This document shows, piece by piece, positions 40,570-52,859 of a stretch of 64,000 nt of DNA (its first letter is position 1; the number at the start of each line of letters is the position of its first letter). Location of the stretch: assembly GCA_960531495.1 (NCBI GenBank), contig OY482855.1, forward strand, positions 6,377,139 through 6,441,138, in the 5' to 3' direction. The translations under genes and the position numbers were made by a program. A model generated the notes under the pieces. It saw nothing but the letters and a program-made list of their open reading frames with translations. It was not told where the DNA came from and did not search any database. This stretch comes from Zeus faber. Taxonomy: Eukaryota > Chordata > Actinopteri > Zeiformes > Zeidae.

Positions 40570-42835
40570 TGCACAAAAGGTACAAATTGGTACCAATGGT
40601 CAAAACAAGCATCCCAACACGGCTGTTGTGGTGACTGGGGACTTTAACAGGGCGAACCTTAAAAAAGTTCTGCCTAATTTCTACCAACACATCGCGTGTG
40701 CCACCAGGGGAGACAGAACTTTGGACCGTTGCTACACACTTTACAAGCACAGATACAAGACTGTGGAGCTACAGATGGTGCAACGGGACACCAGATGCAA
40801 ACTACAACTACAAGAGCAGCTCCTCCCCAGCCACCAGTGTCGACGCCTCCCTAGCCAATGAACTGAACTCCTTTTATGTGCGGATTGAGTCTGGCAACAG
40901 CACCGCTAGCTCACCAGCTAATTGGAGTTACACCGCTGGAGATGAGCGCGCACTCACAGTGTCTGAGCATGACGTCAGAAGGGCTCTGATGCGGGTGAAC
41001 ACCAGGAAAGCTGGGGGCCCTGATGGCATATCTGAACAAGTACTGAAGACCTGTTCTAACCAGCTAGACCCGGTGCTCACTACGATATTCCACATCTCCC
41101 TGGCTGAATCAGTGGTCCCGTCCTGCTTCAAGAGGTCCACTGTCGTTTCTGTCCCGAAGATCGCCTCTCCTGCCTGCCTGAATGAGTACCGTCTGGTGGC
41201 CCTCACCTCGGTGGTCATGAAGTGTTTCGAGAGGCTAATTAAGGATTATATCTGCGCCTCCCTCCCCCGCACCTTGGACCCATTGCATTTCGCCTACCAG
41301 CAGAACAGATCCACGGATGACGCGGTTTCCCAGGTACTGCACACCACGCTCACGCACCTGGATGGCCTGAAGGGGGCCTATGTGAGATTGCTGTTCATCG
41401 ATTATAGTTCAGCTTTCAATACCATAGACCCCACCAGACTGGCTGTCAAGCTGAAGGAGCTTGTACTGAATACTCCGCTGTGTGCCTGGATCCTGGACTT
41501 CCTCTCAGCCCGGTCCCAGGTGGTTAGGGTGGGGAAGCACATGTCCAGCTCTCTCACCCTGAACACAGGATCCCCCCAGGGCTGCGTCCTCAGCCCCCTA
41601 CTGTACTTCCTGTACACACATGACTGTGTGGCCAGGTCCAACTCCTACACCATCATCAAGTTTTCTGACAACTGTCGTGGGCCTGATCACCGACGGTGAT
41701 GAGAAGGCCTACCGTGAGGAGGTGGCTGACCTGTCACTCTGGTGCCAGGACAACAGCCTCCACCTGAACGTCAGCAAAACGAAGGAGCTGATTGTGGACT
41801 TTAGGCGTGGATTGGACCGAGTGCGCCTTTGCTGATTAATGGGACTTCTGTCGACAGGGTGAGCAGCTTCAAGTACCTGGGAGTCCACATCACAGAGGAT
41901 TTAACATGGACTTCACAAACAGACACTATGGTGAGAAAGGAGAGGCAGCGTCTTTACCACCTCAGGCAGCTGAGGAAATTCCGGGTCTCGGTGAGGATCC
42001 TCCAGTCCTTCTACTCTGGAGCAGTTCAGAGCATCCTGACAGGCAACATCACTCCCTGGTTTTGGAACTGTACTGCTCATGACAGGCAGGCCCTGCAGAG
42101 GGTGGTGCTTTCAGCTGAACGTACCACTGGAACTACCCTCCCCTCCCTGCAGGAATTATACACCAGGAGGTGTAGTAGCAGCCACCCCAACAACGAACTG
42201 TTCCAGCTGCTTTGGTCAGGCAAGCGCCTCCGCAGTCACACAGCGCAAACAGAGACTGAGACAGAGTTTCTTCCCGTAAGTCATAAGAACTGTCAATGCT
42301 GACCTCACCAGGGGTCCTCACTGAGCCACACACATAGGCTCCACTACCTTACTGTACTGTAAGTAGCATATTGTACTGCATACTGCATCACTGTTCTGGG
42401 TTATTGTATTGCAGTGCCATACTGTTGTATACTGTGCTGTATATCTCACACACACACACTACCTCACTTTATTCACATGCCACTTTAATCCACATATCTG
42501 TATATACATAAATAGCCTATCCCATATACATAAGCCTATTCCCTTTATTCTATTTTGTACCCCCACTCTGCATTACCTTTGAGTTCTTATTTTATTTTAT
42601 TTTATTTTATTCTATATATGTTATTTTATTCTATAGTATTGGACTTTCTGCATTACGTTTTAGGAATCAGTTAGTCAAGTAGAAATTTTTAGGAAGCTAT
42701 TGTGTTCAGTCTAGAACATATTGTGCACATATCGCCAGGTGCGTTGCATTGACATTTCACTATTTCAATATGTATGAAAGTATGTATATGTTTGTGACGA
42801 ATAAACCCCTTGAATCTTGAATCTTGAATTGGTGC
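40570..42835 (+). mobile_element. L2/Rex1-like LINE with ORF2 and full 3' UTR
   Basis: A short endonuclease end (TAVVVTGDFNRANL, about 40618-40700) is joined by an internal deletion to the RT. RT blocks are at 40980-41690: KAGGPDGISEQVLK, FIDYSSAFNTI (first catalytic Asp) and GSPQGCVLSPLLY. The catalytic FADD box is changed to FSDN next to a frameshift near 41670. C-terminal frames (to 42300) and a 3' UTR follow, with terminal AATCTTG repeats at 42810-42830. Starts about 25 bp from the retroviral LTR. Confidence 0.85.
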
Positions 42836-43336
42836 ATAGAAATGAACCAGAATGCAAGAAATGTACTGTTTGACGCTCAAAGTTTGCGCACACACCCGCG
42901 CACACACACCTTTGTCTTGAAAGAATGAAAGATTATATACTAATATTTTTCCTGCCATACTGTCTTCTTCCAACTGACTGAAGGTCATTTGAATCTTGAA
43001 GGTCAAATCTCATTTTGGTCCTTTAGTTCTGCAGCTTTGTTTACTGAAAAAGCTGCCTCCAAATATGTTTTGTTCACTAGCTATGACTGCGTTAAGCAAA
43101 ATGGAGGAGGCCCTCTCACTGGTCTTTGTCTGGTGCTTCCAAATCGCTTAAACCGCCCCTGGTGATGTATGCAGAGTTACTGAGATTTGTTCCCTCTTTT
43201 ATGTGACCATTTCAGACCAGTGAAGGGATGCTGATGATCAGGCAGTTAAAGTTGCTTATCTGTATGAAGCAGGTAAAGATAGAAAGAGAAGTGAAGAGCC
43301 TAATGATGATTTTCACAACAACAACTTGATGATGGC

Positions 43337-43377
<41 letters not shown>

Positions 43378-45554
43378 TAGCTGGTAGGTTAGTGAGATGT
43401 TAGTCCTGATAGACACAAATTACAGTTTTCCACGTTCCTGTAAAACACATCACTTCCTCTAGACACCAATTAGAAATTTTTGAGTTGGAATGTAGCTTTG
43501 GTATGTGCTGTCGCTTGTCTTTAGATCAGCATTATTACTTAAACGAGTTTCAATTTTCCAAGTTTCCATTGAATGCAGCATTGGCTGACATGCAGAATTA
43601 CTACTACAAGCACACTTGTTGTGTGTTATTACTTTATCCTAAAAGTTAGAAGGTGGCTGTCTACCACCTGTAGTTCACAGAGTCCTACCTCACGGTGTCT
43701 CTGTGGAAAGAAATCACTACATCTGTAAGTTTCCAACAACACAGTTCCATTCAAATGGAGGTAACACCCTGCATGTCCTTTTGGGACTTAAATAAAAAGG
43801 ACAAAATTACAACCCATTGCTCTGGACCTGCAACCAAACTCAATTAGCTTATTTTGGGGGTAACGGGAAAAGCACACAAGATTTAGCTCTTTCAAGACAA
43901 GCGGCAGCAGTGTAGAAGCTAGCGTAGAGGAGTGAATAAGTGAGAGTTACTTTCAATGACCATAAAAGCACAAATAATTGACATAAAAGTCTCTTAATCA
44001 ATATATACCGTATTTCAAGTGGGAGATTACTGAGCTACAAAAATTGATGTAGTGCAAGTTTTAAAATAATCCAGCCAAAGTCTTCGAATATATTGGATAT
44101 ATCAAGAAAATTGCGACATTACTGTATTTTGTCTTTTTTTTGTTCCCCATGCCCCTGCTCTAATTGTAAACCACCGTTCTTGATGGAGATTTTAACAAAA
44201 AGACAGAGGAGGAACATTCAGTGACGTAAGTGCACAGTGATTGGTCCAGACTTAAATCCACGGTGATTGGTCGAACACATGAGTATGATAAATAGTCATG
44301 TGAAAAAAAACCACATGAAAAATAAGATACTTCAATTAAAGTAAACATGTCTTTATTTATATAAAATTTATTTCCAAAACATTGAATGTATGAAAAACAT
44401 TGGTCGGGCAGACTCGTAATGACCCACGATCATGACAGGTTTCCCCCGGTGCAACCCAATGAAGTCCCATTGCCCTGGGTGGCAAACAGCCCAGAGTAAG
44501 AAGAGAACAGTGGATCAACGTTACAGCACCGTACAGACCTCGTATCACAGTCTGGATAATCGAGGCTGAGACTCATATATCAGCCTCTGAGAGTATGGCT
44601 GTTTTAACACAAGCGTCACGGTGAGTTATAGCAATGACAAACCCTGGTCCCCACAGAACCTCGAAAACCTGTAATATGTATCTAAGATGACTAAACTGGA
44701 CTATGTGTATTACTGACCCTGGTCCCCAGAGAACCTTGAAAACCTGTAATATGTATCTAAGATGACTAAACTGGACTCTGTGTATTAATGTCTGCAGCTT
44801 TATTTATTTATATTATTGATTGCCTTCTGTTAATGTAAAGCACTTTGAGTTGCATGTTGTCTATGGAAGGCCCAGCCGCATGTTGCTCTTTGCCTGTCCA
44901 TATGCGGCTCTTTTTATTTATTTTTTTTAATCAAAATTGTGTTTTCATGTTAGTTATTGGTAGCATTTTTATTATTTTAAACATACAGTATGCCCTATAT
45001 GAGACAGCCCATATCTTGCACGTAATAGGGATGCAAAATCGGGAATGATTTATTCGTAGCTAGCAAATCTTTTAAGTGACTCGGGAATAGTGATTCACTC
45101 TGGCAAAAGAGTCGTTTGTTTGCATGCGCATCAGCCTGTGAGAATTCCATTTACAACTCTGAGCCCTTTTTAAAACAGTCACACTTTCATTCAAGGTGTA
45201 TTTCTCTGACTGTGCACAGAGAAATTAAACAAATCGAAATCATGACAGTGCCAACAAATTGAAAAGCAAAGCACTAATGTGGACAAATAGGGAATTTGTG
45301 AAACAGTGATGACGTTTCTATTGTTGCTCCTGAAGATAATTTGAAATAAATGGTTTCAGACCTCCAACTGTCATGACACATTTGAACGCAGAATTTCGGA
45401 CACAAATAATACAATTGAAACACAATTATATTCGGAGAAATTGAGAAAACATTCTTTCAGTGTAGCACTGGACTGAAGTCGTGTGACATCCAGGACAAAC
45501 CACAGTTGATTTTTATGTATATTTGTTTGCGGTGTGTCAGAGAATTGCACAATA
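42836..45554. other. intergenic, no exon recognised
   Basis: Contains (AAT)n at 43336-43373; a TGACGTAA site with two GATTGGTC inverted CCAAT boxes (about 44222-44272), a possible promoter; and a tandem duplication at 44640-44790. The short GTAAAGCACTTTGAGTTGCA near 44838 resembles a retroposon tail. Confidence 0.4.
44640..44790. repeat. tandem duplication, two units of about 76 bp
   Basis: Both units contain CCCTGGTCCCCA, GAACCT, AAAACCTGTAATATGTATCT and AAACTGGACT in the same order with few changes. Confidence 0.9.
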
Positions 45555-45700
45555 AAGGATTCAAGATTCAAAAGGTTTATTTGTCACATACATATACATT
45601 CTTTCATACATATACAGTATGCAGTGAAATTTCTTTGCAACGCACCCGGAGATTATGCACAATAGTTACTAAGCTGAATATAATAGCTAACCTAACCAGC
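45555..45700 (-). mobile_element. 3' tail of an L2/Rex1-like LINE
   Basis: Minus-strand LINE end beginning with reversed TTGAATC units, then the conserved tail as at 18847 and 57685. Confidence 0.8.
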
Positions 45701-45983
45701 TCTCAAAAGTGGCTCTCAAAAGGGAAAGCGCTTTATTGTTTTTTGACCTTTTAAGTGCACTCAAGCTTTGAGTGAAGCACAAGGACTATCCTTCTGGTGG
45801 ACATGGCTCCATCATCTGGACAGACGTAACCTGGATCTACAAGTCAAGTCAAGTCATGTCAAGTCACACTTTATTTATAGAGCGCATTTCATACCAGGGC
45901 AACACAATGCGTTTTACAAAGAAATACAAAAAAGAAAGAAAGAACGTAGTTGTCAGCCGGTCATTACAAAAGAATGCCCCTGA

Positions 45984-47150
45984 GCGGTGCTTCTCTGCGG
46001 CGGGCGCCCGGGGTGCTGGGGGTGGCGGAGGGCCTCTATACCTGATGGCCTGCCGGCATCGCCGGCGGGGGGGTTGGGTGTAACATCGAGGTGCCCTGCG
46101 CTGTGCACTTGCTGCTACGTGTATGGTCACTTGGCACTAATGCCGGGCGGGGTGCCTGGTTGGCTGCGGTGGGCCACCCCCCCCCCCCCTTGTGCGGGGC
46201 GTGGGTTGGCATGGGGGTCTTGCTGGCTCGGGCGGGGTGTCGGTCTGTCACCGTGGGGCCGTGATCCGGGCCCGGGGTCCGTGCCTTGCGCTCGTGGCCC
46301 GGGTTCTGTGCCGGCGGCTGCGTCTTATGCCTGCGCCCAGGGGTTGGTTGTATGTGTGCTCCCCTGGGGCGTAGGGCCTCCTCGTGCTCCCTGGGACTTG
46401 GGCGGGGGTACCTGGGGATTTCCTGCAGCCGGGGGTTGTCCGCGGGGCTGTGCAGTTCGGGGGGCTTCGGGGCCCCTTGCGCTGCCTGGAGGCACCGCAA
46501 CATAATACCGACCTTTTACACCAGTACCGATGGGGATAAGTCATGTACACTCACCGGTGGACATCTTACACACACGCACACCCACACATGCACGCACACA
46601 CACATGCACTCACGCACCCCTGCTTGGAGTACTCCCCAGCAACCGGGGGTGCTTCTCCCTCCTTTCCTCCCTTATTTACTGCCATAACCTTGACAGGAAG
46701 AGGCCACGGGACCAGTTGTAGTTCCAGTTTTCCTGGACCTAAATGGACCTAATTCAGTTACTAATACATGTTGTCATCCAATGTTCATGTTTTTGTGTAA
46801 ATGTTGTTTGTTTCTATGTCTATTTGTCTCACCGTGGTGATTCTCCCCCTCTTGGACTAGTGATCAAGTGATCAGTTGTTATAGATCCAAACATGATGAA
46901 TAGTTCTCCAAAGGGGGGGGGGGTTGGTGGTGGCTCTCCATAACCAAAACTGTGTTCTTGTCATTCTACAGGGCATCCACAGGACAGAGTTATTGCAGCA
47001 GTTCTTGAGGATTTAGGAATTAATAAAGAGTTGCATTGCAGGTGGAGAACTTGAACTCCTCTTGCAGACTAACTATGTCCTGGATGCAAATGGCATACAA
47101 ATACTCTGTGTTGTATGCCCAGCATGCTGACAGCACAGGTTAAAAAAAAA
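45984..47150 (+). mobile_element. 5'-truncated L1 insertion consisting only of 3' UTR, with poly(A) and target duplication
   Basis: The 16 bp AAAAGAATGCCCCTGA stand at 45968-45983 and again at 47151-47166. A 12- to 13-base A run ends the insert. The GC-rich first part (to about 46560) is the reverse complement of 7740-8095, and the distal part (46770-47140) is the reverse complement of 6730-7085. Non-coding; the long frames across it are composition effects. Confidence 0.85.
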
Positions 47151-47199
47151 AAAAGAATGCCCCTGAAACAACAGTAACAACAAAAGCATTAACAAAGAC

Positions 47200-48065
47200 A
47201 ACAAAAACAAATACAGCAGCAACAACAACTGGAAAGGTCGCTCAGGTTAGAGATGGTTAGGTCGAGGTATAAGGTTACATTAAGTTGAGGTATAAGGTAA
47301 GCGAGAGTTAAGTTTAGGTATAAGGTTAGCAGCAGCAACGGCAGCACCAGCAGCAGCAGCAACGACAACACCAGCAGTGACAGTACTAGCCGCAGACAAC
47401 AGCAGCAACAAAAACAGCAACAGCGCAAAAGCAAAGACGGTACCGGAACCGGAAGTGGTAGCTCTCACCGGAACCAGAAATCTCCTCATCTCTATTGAGT
47501 CAACAGTGTGTACCATCTCATCTCAACGAAGTAATGCAGAGCAAAGATGTCACCGGAACTGGAAGTGGTAGCCCTCACCGGAAACGGAAATTTCAACTGT
47601 GTGCACCGTCTCATCTTAATCCAGTCACGGTCCTTGAATTAGCGTCCCTAAATTACGGGTCAAGTTTTTCATTCTGACCTCGGAAGAAGATCCTTTTGAC
47701 TCTCTCTCCCCAAAAACACACCCTTCTTATAATCCTCTCACTGTATTATCACAACAGAAACAACAACAACAGCAACAGAAATAGCAGCAGCAGCCACAAA
47801 ACAACAGCAGCAGCAACATCAACTCCAGCAACTGCAAAAAAAAACAACAGCAAAAAAGACAACAGCAACGCACACGCAAAGAAGTCACCGGAACCGGAAG
47901 TGGAAGCTCTCACCGTAACCGGAGAAGTCACTCAAGTTAGAGACGGTTAAGTTGAGGTGTAAGGTTAGAGGTAAGTTAGGGTATAGGGTTAGAGATGCTT
48001 AATTTTAGCCATAAGGTAAGCGAGGGTTAAGTTTAGGTATAATGTTAGCAGCCGCTACAGCACCA
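47200..48065. repeat. CAG/CAA triplet-rich DNA with duplicated blocks
   Basis: Two copies of a TTAGAGA...GTTAAGTTTAGGTATAA block (47232-47330 and 47930-48045) and three copies of a block containing CCGGAAGTGG (about 47441, 47552, 47885) alternate with CAG/CAA runs. The last block also lies at the LINE 5' end (52129-52152). A CAGA/GTCA run follows at 48075-48115. Confidence 0.75.
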
Positions 48066-48107
48066 GTACCAGTAACACAGACAGACAGACAGATGTCAGT
48101 CAGTCAG

Positions 48108-50690
48108 TCAGTCAGAGACTGTAGCAAACAGCAAGGTTTTTAACCTACTTTTAAAAGTATTCAGTGTGGGGGCCTCTCTCAGGACCCTCGGTAGGGTGTT
48201 CCATTTACTTGGGGCATAGATACAGAAGGCAGCCTTTCCTGCTTTAGAGTTGGTACGACGGATAGTTAAAAGACCATTGCCTGTGGACCCGAGAGTTCTT
48301 GCTGGTTCGTCTATAATTAGCTTTTCTTTTATATACTGAGGTGCAAGGCCATTTATAGCTTTATATACAAGTAGCAGAATCTTAAAATCAATTCTAGTTT
48401 TGACGGGAAGCCAATGTAGAGATCTAAGAACAGGTGTGATATGTTCAAACTTTTTTGTCCCAGTGAGAACGTGTGCAGCTGCATTTTGGATTAACACTAG
48501 CTGCTGCACAGCTGATTTCGGGAGGCCGGTGAATGGGCCATTACAGTAGTCCAATCTACTCATTATGAATGCATGGATTAATTTTTCAGAGTCTGCTTTT
48601 GACAAGAAGTCTCTTAATTTTGAAATGTTTTTTAGATGGTAGAAGGCTGATTTTGTGATTTGATTTATATGGCTTTTAAAATTTAGATATGATTACACCC
48701 AGATTTTTGGCTTCATTCTTGCTCTCAAGGGACAGAGAACTAAGATGAGCTGCAATTTTATTTGCACCAAAGATGAGTATTTCTGTTTAGTCTTTGTTCA
48801 GTTTTAAAAAGTTCTTTGACATCCATGCATTGATATCATAAATACAGTAAGGGAGTGTATGGGGAGTAGGTCATCAGGAGATAAGGATATGTACAATTGT
48901 GAATCATCTGTATAATTATGGAAAATTATTTTGTGTTTCTTTACAATATGTGCCAGTGGAAGCATATAGAGGTTAAACAATAATGGTCCCAGAATTGAAC
49001 CTTGGGGCACTCCACATACAATATCCACTTTGTTTCACACAAAATCTCCAGTGGACAAAAATAACTGCCTGTCCTGTAGGTAGGTTTTGAACCAATTTAG
49101 AACCGTGCCAGATAGGCCAAGTCATTTTTGTAATGTCGCTTATAAAATCTGATGGTCAACAGTGTCGAAGGCAGCACTGAGATCCAGGAGCAGAAGAACA
49201 TAGTTTTTTTGCATCAGTGTTTATGTGTAGATCGTTCAGAACTATAATAAGCGCTGTTTCTGTGCTATGGTGAGGACGAAAGCCAGATTGATCGGTGTCT
49301 AAAAGGCTATTTGAGGTTAGATAGTTGTTAAGCTGAAGGTAAACTGAACGACAGGTTGGAAATGGTCCTGAGCTGACCAACAATATCGTCCAGTCTTTTT
49401 ATGTCTAAGGGCACAAAATGAGACATGGTAGAAGTCATATTACTGGAGAACTGGAGGGTAGGTTCATTTCTGGATGTTGAGGCACTAATATTCTGTCTGA
49501 TAGCTATAATTTTGTGACTGAAGAATGTAGCGAACTCACATTTTTCAGTGGATAGCATCTCTGAGGGCGTTGTAGATGGTGGAATAATAAGTCAATCAAC
49601 ATTGAAGAAGAGCACTTTACTATTGTTGAGGTTTTCATTAATGATTTTAGAGAAGAAAGACTGTCTGGCCTGTTTAATTTCTATATTGTATCGCTTGAGT
49701 CTATCCTTGTAAATTTTATGATGAACCTGAAGATTTGTCTTCTCCATTTTCGTTCTGCCTGGCAACACTCTCTTAAACTGCCTAAAAACTGCCTAATAAC
49801 TGCTCCATTTCTACAGGGGGCTTATTGTTTTTCTATGTTTTTAGTTTTCACAGGTGCAATCTTATCAATTATATTTTAGCTGAAGTTGTTCGCAGGATCC
49901 TCAGTTGAAGATGCCTTGAACAGCGGTAACTCATTTACAATTCTCTTAAAAGTTTCAATGGTATTATTGTTAATGATACATTTTTTAATTGTTCGGGTAC
50001 CCCTCTGTTGTACAGGAAGAGCAGACACGTCAAAGAAAATGCAACAGTGATCTGAAATAACAACATCCATGAAATAGGGTACAGTGATATTTTGTCCTTT
50101 TGATATGACTAAGTCCAGAGTATGCGCCTTATTGTGGGTGGGTCCAGAAACATGCTGAGTGAGGTCAAATGCCTCCAATTGGCTAATGGAAGTGTTGAGC
50201 ATCTGAGTGTTTGATTGTCAACATGAATATTAAAATCACCTGAGATAATTACACAATCATAATCAGTGGAGACCTTGGACAGTAGCTCAGAGAATTCATC
50301 AAGAAAGCCACATTTAGATTTTGGTGGCCGATAGACAGCGATGATTAAAATCGGGGCACTGCAGTTTATATATATTTATCAGAGAAGACAGCAGCTATTC
50401 CATCGCCTCTCTGGTCAGCTCTAGTGGTTTGGATGAACTTGAAATTAGGGATGCGGTCTCAATGAGTGCGACTGAGCCATTTCTATCCAGCCAGGTCTCA
50501 GTTAATAGAGCAAAATCCAGGTTATGAGTACTTATAAGCTCATTAACTAAAAATGACTTGTTAGTTCGTGACCTTACGTTTAATAGAGACATTTTATTGG
50601 TCTGGGTGCATGGCTTTGCGGGGTACTGAGAGTTTGAGTCCAAATCACTAAATTGTTTAGATTCCTGTAACATACAGGGAAGTTACGTAA
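48108..50690 (-). pseudogene. LINE ORF2: endonuclease and reverse transcriptase, broken
   Basis: APE-type endonuclease at 50640-49880 (LLNVRSRTNKSFLVNELIS, LLTETWLD, then THNKAHTLDLVIS and SDHCC). RT at 49560-48800 (SGFRPHHSTETAL, CGVPQGSILGPLLFNLYMLP, and the catalytic box as YTDD instead of YADD, about 48915). C-terminal domain at 48605-48108 (SRLDYCNG, SLHWLPVKTRIDFKI, ending at TAG/TGA in a CTGA repeat). Stops and frameshifts throughout. Confidence 0.85.
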
Positions 50691-50779
50691 TTTCGGTCTA
50701 TGGTTTATAAGTACAGGAATTTGTAGAGCAGAGTGGCAGTCATTATTGTCAGAGTGGATCGGACTCACCAAACATCAGC

Positions 50780-51967
50780 AGCGAACAGAAGATTTCAGCG
50801 TAAGTTCCATGTTTAAGGCGAGGAGGTGTGATCCGTGAAAGTTTGGATGAACTCCATCATGTCTGAAGACATTTGAACGGTTCAAGAAGGTGCCGAAGTT
50901 GTCCACAAACGGTAGGTTGGGGGAGCAGCAGTATCCCTTGAGCCATGTGTGTAGCTGTAGGACACACGTGAATTTTACGTCTCCGAAGCTGGGACGGCAG
51001 CGGACCGGAGACGACGAACTGGCGGTCCGACTGTATAAGACTACCAATAAGCTTTCTAAAGTCTTTTCCGATTGTTTGTTCCTGAGATCGTTGGTTCTGA
51101 CGTGGATAAGAACAGTGGAGGCAAATGGGTTTTGATCCAGCAGCTGTGGGATTCTGGAGCCTATATCCCGGACGAGAGCACCCAGGTAGCAAATGGTTTT
51201 AGCCGCAGGCAGGTGATGTGTCGAACCATGGAGGAGCCTACAATGAGCATGGATGGAGGTCTGGCACCAGAGGAGTTCCGAGGGACAGCATCAGCCGAGC
51301 CAGGAGAGCACCATCCTCCTGGAGGCGGCGCAGGCAGGCGGTGAGAGTCAGTGGTTGCGGGGCGGCCCCGACGGGCGGAGATTGCGCTGCGGGAGCCAAG
51401 GTGGCGCTCTGTGGTGTTCAGCGGGGCCTCTTGGTGCTCTCGATGCCACGGTGGACTGTAAGCCCCCTCCCCCCCCAAGGAGGAAATTCCCCCATATCTC
51501 TGGCATCGACTGTGGGCTCCAGGGCTTGGAATCTATTCTCCAGCCGGAAAGTCTCCGGCATAGAGCGGCGCAAGGAGGGCACGCAACGCCGGCCACGGCT
51601 TGCCGCCAGCGTCCAAGGCTCCTGGGTGGAACTGGTCTGGGACTTGGGCCACGGCTCCTCTATCATAGCCGGCAGGGCGTCAGATGGATCCGACTCACCC
51701 ACAGTGAGTATGGATCCAGGCAATGGGAGGGTGGAGTCTTAAGACCGGTCCGATAACAGCGGAGGACATGGAGCAGGAGATGTGCTTAGCCTGAGCGCTA
51801 GCGATGGAGGTCAGACGCACAAACAGTTCATCCCTCTTCTTCACGTCCTCACGCAGGCTATTAATGTCTTTGAAGACCGACTTTTCTAGAGCACTGAGTC
51901 TGTCGACCAGGTGCAAACAGTTCCCACAATCCGTGGAGGTAGGCATCGATGCCGGCATAGTTAGCAA
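50780..51967 (-). pseudogene. LINE ORF1: coiled coil plus SGNH/GDSL-type esterase
   Basis: N-terminal part (51967-51800) has a CxxC-like start and heptad-rich coiled coil (LVDRLSALEKSVFKDINSLR). Farther on (about 51250-50780, across frames) come IVGSSMVRHI (catalytic Ser block), a TNDLR/SE region, SGPLPS, and NVFRHDGVHPN, the catalytic Asp-x-x-His block. ORF1 esterases are established for zebrafish L2-type (ZfL2-1) and CR1 LINEs. Several frameshifts. Confidence 0.7.
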
Positions 51968-52152
51968 TATGCTAGTCCGTGTTCCAAAATCCGAAAAGAC
52001 AGTTCAGGCGAGGGTCAAAGCCAGGAAAGAGTAGGGATATCACAGTGTAAATAATCCGAGTTCCGTAATCCAAAATCAGGTAGTTTGGGAAGCGATTCAA
52101 AGAAGTAGCACAAACACAAAAGACGTTTCCGGAACCGGAAGTGGTAGCTCTC

Positions 52153-52790
52153 TACAAGGGAAGCTGAAGATCCTATCTGATCTGGTGCAAAGAGTATTCA
52201 TGTTTGTCAACAAACTCAAGCTGTTGAAGACCCAACTTCAAAAGGGAGAACTGATGCATTTTCCCTTCGTATCAAACGTAAGTGAATAAGCAGCTGAGGC
52301 CCTCGGAGGGAATACAGAACGGTATGACGCTGCTCAAAAATCTCTAGAGCAGTTTTGAGGACAGATTCCTTGATTTACAGCTGAAAAGTCCTCAGACTAC
52401 ATTCTTTATCAACCTTTTCACTGCAGAATCAGACTGCTTGAAAGCCCCATTGATGACAGATGAAGCAGCTTCTCAAATAGAGATGATTGAACTTGCTCAG
52501 GATGATGGACTGAAATCTGGTCTGAGGGAAGGAACCCTGGGAGTTTTGGAAAACTGTGCTGATGGAGACGCACTGAAACATCTGTCAAGTTTGGTTCCAC
52601 TTAATGTTTGAGAATCCATTTTTTCTACCCTGAAACACTTAAAATCAAAGAACCCTGACAAACATACATGTGAAGGAGCTGCTGCGAGTAGCCACAATGG
52701 AATACAGGCCATGCTTGAAAAAGAGTGTTGAAGAGTAAGGCATGTCAGAAGCCACATTGAGTCCCAAGCACAGCTTCAAAAGGTAGGGAC
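52153..52790 (+). pseudogene. hAT-family (ZBED5/FAM200-like) transposase relic, C-terminal part
   Basis: Frames on the plus strand give KLKILSDLVQRVF...KLKLLKTQLQKGELMHFP near 52160-52265, a KHLKSKNPDKH segment near 52635, and VKELLRVATMEYRPCLKKSV near 52670-52735. These match in order the C-terminal half of domesticated hAT-type proteins of the ZBED5/FAM200 kind, as I recall them. Several stops. Could be a dead transposon or a dead domesticated gene. Confidence 0.5.
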
Positions 52791-52859
52791 CAAATTTAGG
52801 GAACAAAGAGCGAACATGTAGATAACGTATAGCAGAGGGCCTAAGATTCAAGTCCCAGT

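Larger units (their letters stand above)
45841..52152 (-). mobile_element. near-complete L2-type LINE with esterase ORF1, two-ORF structure
   Basis: On the minus strand: 5' UTR from about 52152; ORF1 about 51967-50780; ORF2 about 50690-48108; a long 3' region; and a terminal tail with GACTTGACTTG repeats at 45841-45862 preceded by AAATAAAGTGTG. The 3' region is enlarged by an L1 3'-UTR insertion (45984-47150) and by CAG/CAA-rich duplicated DNA (47200-48065). All frames are broken. It is inserted in an hAT-family relic (52153 onward). Confidence 0.75.

Noticed and set aside
43020-43760. Possible 12-nt micro-exon near 43700 on the minus strand
   Set aside because: Acceptor and donor motifs occur by chance; no neighbouring exon.
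47189-47434. Cys/Leu-rich minus-strand frame, and Asn/Ser-rich plus-strand frame at 47696
   Set aside because: Translations of CAG/CAA triplet runs.
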